DNA from: JARROD01 sp037384225
Lineage (GTDB): Bacteria > Pseudomonadota > Gammaproteobacteria > Pseudomonadales > Cellvibrionaceae
Assembly: GCA_037384225.1 (NCBI GenBank)
Contig: JARROD010000369.1
Coordinates: 1-6,691 of the forward strand
Length of the DNA stretch: 6,691 nucleotides
Reading direction: 5' to 3'
Part shown: positions 6,048-6,691 of the stretch, piece after piece
How the letters are laid out: every line of letters begins with the position of its first letter
Position numbering within the stretch: the stretch's first letter is position 1
Made by a program: the position numbers and the translations under genes
Notes under the pieces: generated by a model
The model's database searches: none
The model's input: the letters and a program-made list of their open reading frames with translations, nothing else
Told to the model about the DNA's origin: nothing

Positions 6048-6617
6048 CTACCCTCTGATCGCTAACTTTTTAAACGCCAACCGCAGGCGCGATTTGACGG
6101 TTCCCAAGGGCAGGTCAAGTTCTTTGGCGACGTGTTCATGTGTTTTCCCCTCAAGGTAGACTTTTTCGAGCACTTCGTGCTGGTCCGGCGGCAGTTCCGC
6201 CATCACCTTTTTAACGAAGTCCTCACTGCATTTTTGTTGGGCTAACAGGAAAGGGTCGTTGAATTCGTCCGCTAAGTCCTGGTAGATAAACGCCGGATCG
6301 ATATCAGACATATGCCGGCTGTTTTTGCGCAGGTAGTCAATACGGGCGTTTCTCGCCAGGGTAAAAACCCAGGTACTGACGGCAGCCACTTTCGGGTTAT
6401 AGGTGTCGGCTTTGGTCCAGACTTTAATCATCACCTCCTGCGCCACCTCGTTGGCCAGCAATGTCGCGCCCGGGCAGGCGGCGATACTAAAGGCTTTAAC
6501 CAACGGCACGAAATGATCAAACAGGCGGGTGAAAGCCTTGTGATCGCGATGTTTCGCCACGGCCAGCATATCTTCGCTTATACGTTGGTTTGCTTCACCC
6601 GCCGTCGTTTTGCTCAT
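6048..6617 (-). CDS. ECF sigma factor, partner of ChrR (RpoE/ECF11-like)
   Basis: A 189-residue RNA polymerase sigma factor of the extracytoplasmic-function type. Sigma region 2 spans about 22-98 (FTRLFDHFVPLV, then ANEVAQEVMIKVWTKA for core binding and WVFTLARNARIDYLRK for -10 recognition). A linker without region 3 follows, then region 4 at about 132-185 with LPPDQHEVLEKVYLEG and the helix-turn-helix EHVAKELDLPLGTVKSRL for the -35. Pairing with ChrR and the TGATCC promoter upstream place it with the RpoE-ChrR group, which drives singlet-oxygen defence genes such as photolyase and lipid-modifying enzymes in other bacteria. It is not the E. coli RpoE, which works with RseA, so I give no symbol. 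The ATG at 6617 is preferred to the in-frame TTG at 6626: GGGAG precedes the ATG, and the predicted transcript start near 6632 leaves almost no leader for TTG. Confidence 0.92.
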   Translation of the reverse strand: MSKTTAGEANQRISEDMLAVAKHRDHKAFTRLFDHFVPLVKAFSIAACPGATLLANEVAQEVMIKVWTKADTYNPKVAAVSTWVFTLARNARIDYLRKNSRHMSDIDPAFIYQDLADEFNDPFLLAQQKCSEDFVKKVMAELPPDQHEVLEKVYLEGKTHEHVAKELDLPLGTVKSRLRLAFKKLAIRG

Positions 6618-6638
6618 TGCTCCCAAACATTGACTAAG

Positions 6639-6668
6639 GTTATACGCAAAATATAGCTGCTTGGATCA
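6639..6668 (-). promoter_or_regulatory. Autoregulated ECF promoter of the sigma-chrR operon
   Basis: Read on the minus strand, TGATCC (6663-6668) is followed by an 18-bp spacer and TATAAC (6639-6644). TGATCC is the -35 sequence known for Rhodobacter RpoE targets, including rpoE itself, and the spacer length agrees. Transcription would begin near 6632, giving a leader of about 15 bases before the ATG at 6617. The same region has no convincing sigma-70 -35, so basal expression may need a further promoter beyond the right edge or weak readthrough. Confidence 0.65.
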
Positions 6669-6691
6669 CACAAGCGCGAGTGAAAAAGTAA

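Noticed and set aside
6618..6626. TTG start for the sigma factor, three codons longer
   Set aside because: The predicted transcript start leaves only about six bases upstream of it, and the ATG at 6617 is preceded by GGGAG.

Overview
The window reads as ordinary chromosomal DNA of a gammaproteobacterium. The strongest pointers are a ZapE ATPase whose C-terminal part carries the ARGTED-type segment I associate with Pseudomonas-like proteins, a monofunctional transglycosylase MtgA, and a sigma factor/ChrR anti-sigma pair. Base composition looks close to balanced (judged by eye, not calculated). A marine or Cellvibrionales-like relative would fit, but that is inference.

Layout, left to right. 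Positions 1-93 hold the last 30 codons of a gene that enters from the left edge. Next, about 100-314, is a 207-bp sequence bounded by 31-bp near-perfect inverted repeats and flanked by TATA; it looks like a small non-autonomous (MITE-like) element. It sits just upstream of a Tat-exported PhoD-family phosphatase (402-2114, +). Convergent with phoD, 14 bp away, is a KfrA-type DNA-binding coiled-coil protein (2129-3115, -), and a hairpin spans both stop codons. Upstream of that gene on the same strand is a 210-bp spacer with overlapping inverted repeats and a long AT-rich hairpin, followed by zapE (3326-4459, -). A 199-bp divergent region with a palindromic -10-like sequence separates zapE from mtgA (4659-5354, +). 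mtgA converges, with only 8 bp between the stops, on a two-gene minus-strand operon: an ECF sigma factor (6048-6617) followed by its ChrR-type anti-sigma factor (5363-6043). Upstream of the sigma gene is a promoter with the -35 sequence TGATCC, 18 bp before a TATAAC box, which matches the autoregulated promoters of the Rhodobacter RpoE-ChrR singlet-oxygen response.

The genes do not form one pathway. zapE (division) and mtgA (peptidoglycan) both concern the envelope and could share a divergent control region. The sigma/ChrR pair is a self-contained switch whose targets are not in the window. phoD is a phosphate-scavenging enzyme with no recognisable Pho box here. I found no RNA gene, CRISPR array, prophage or transposase gene, and no clear new multi-gene system. 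The points most worth following are the small inverted-repeat element, the sigma autoregulation promoter, and the likely self-regulating KfrA-like gene.
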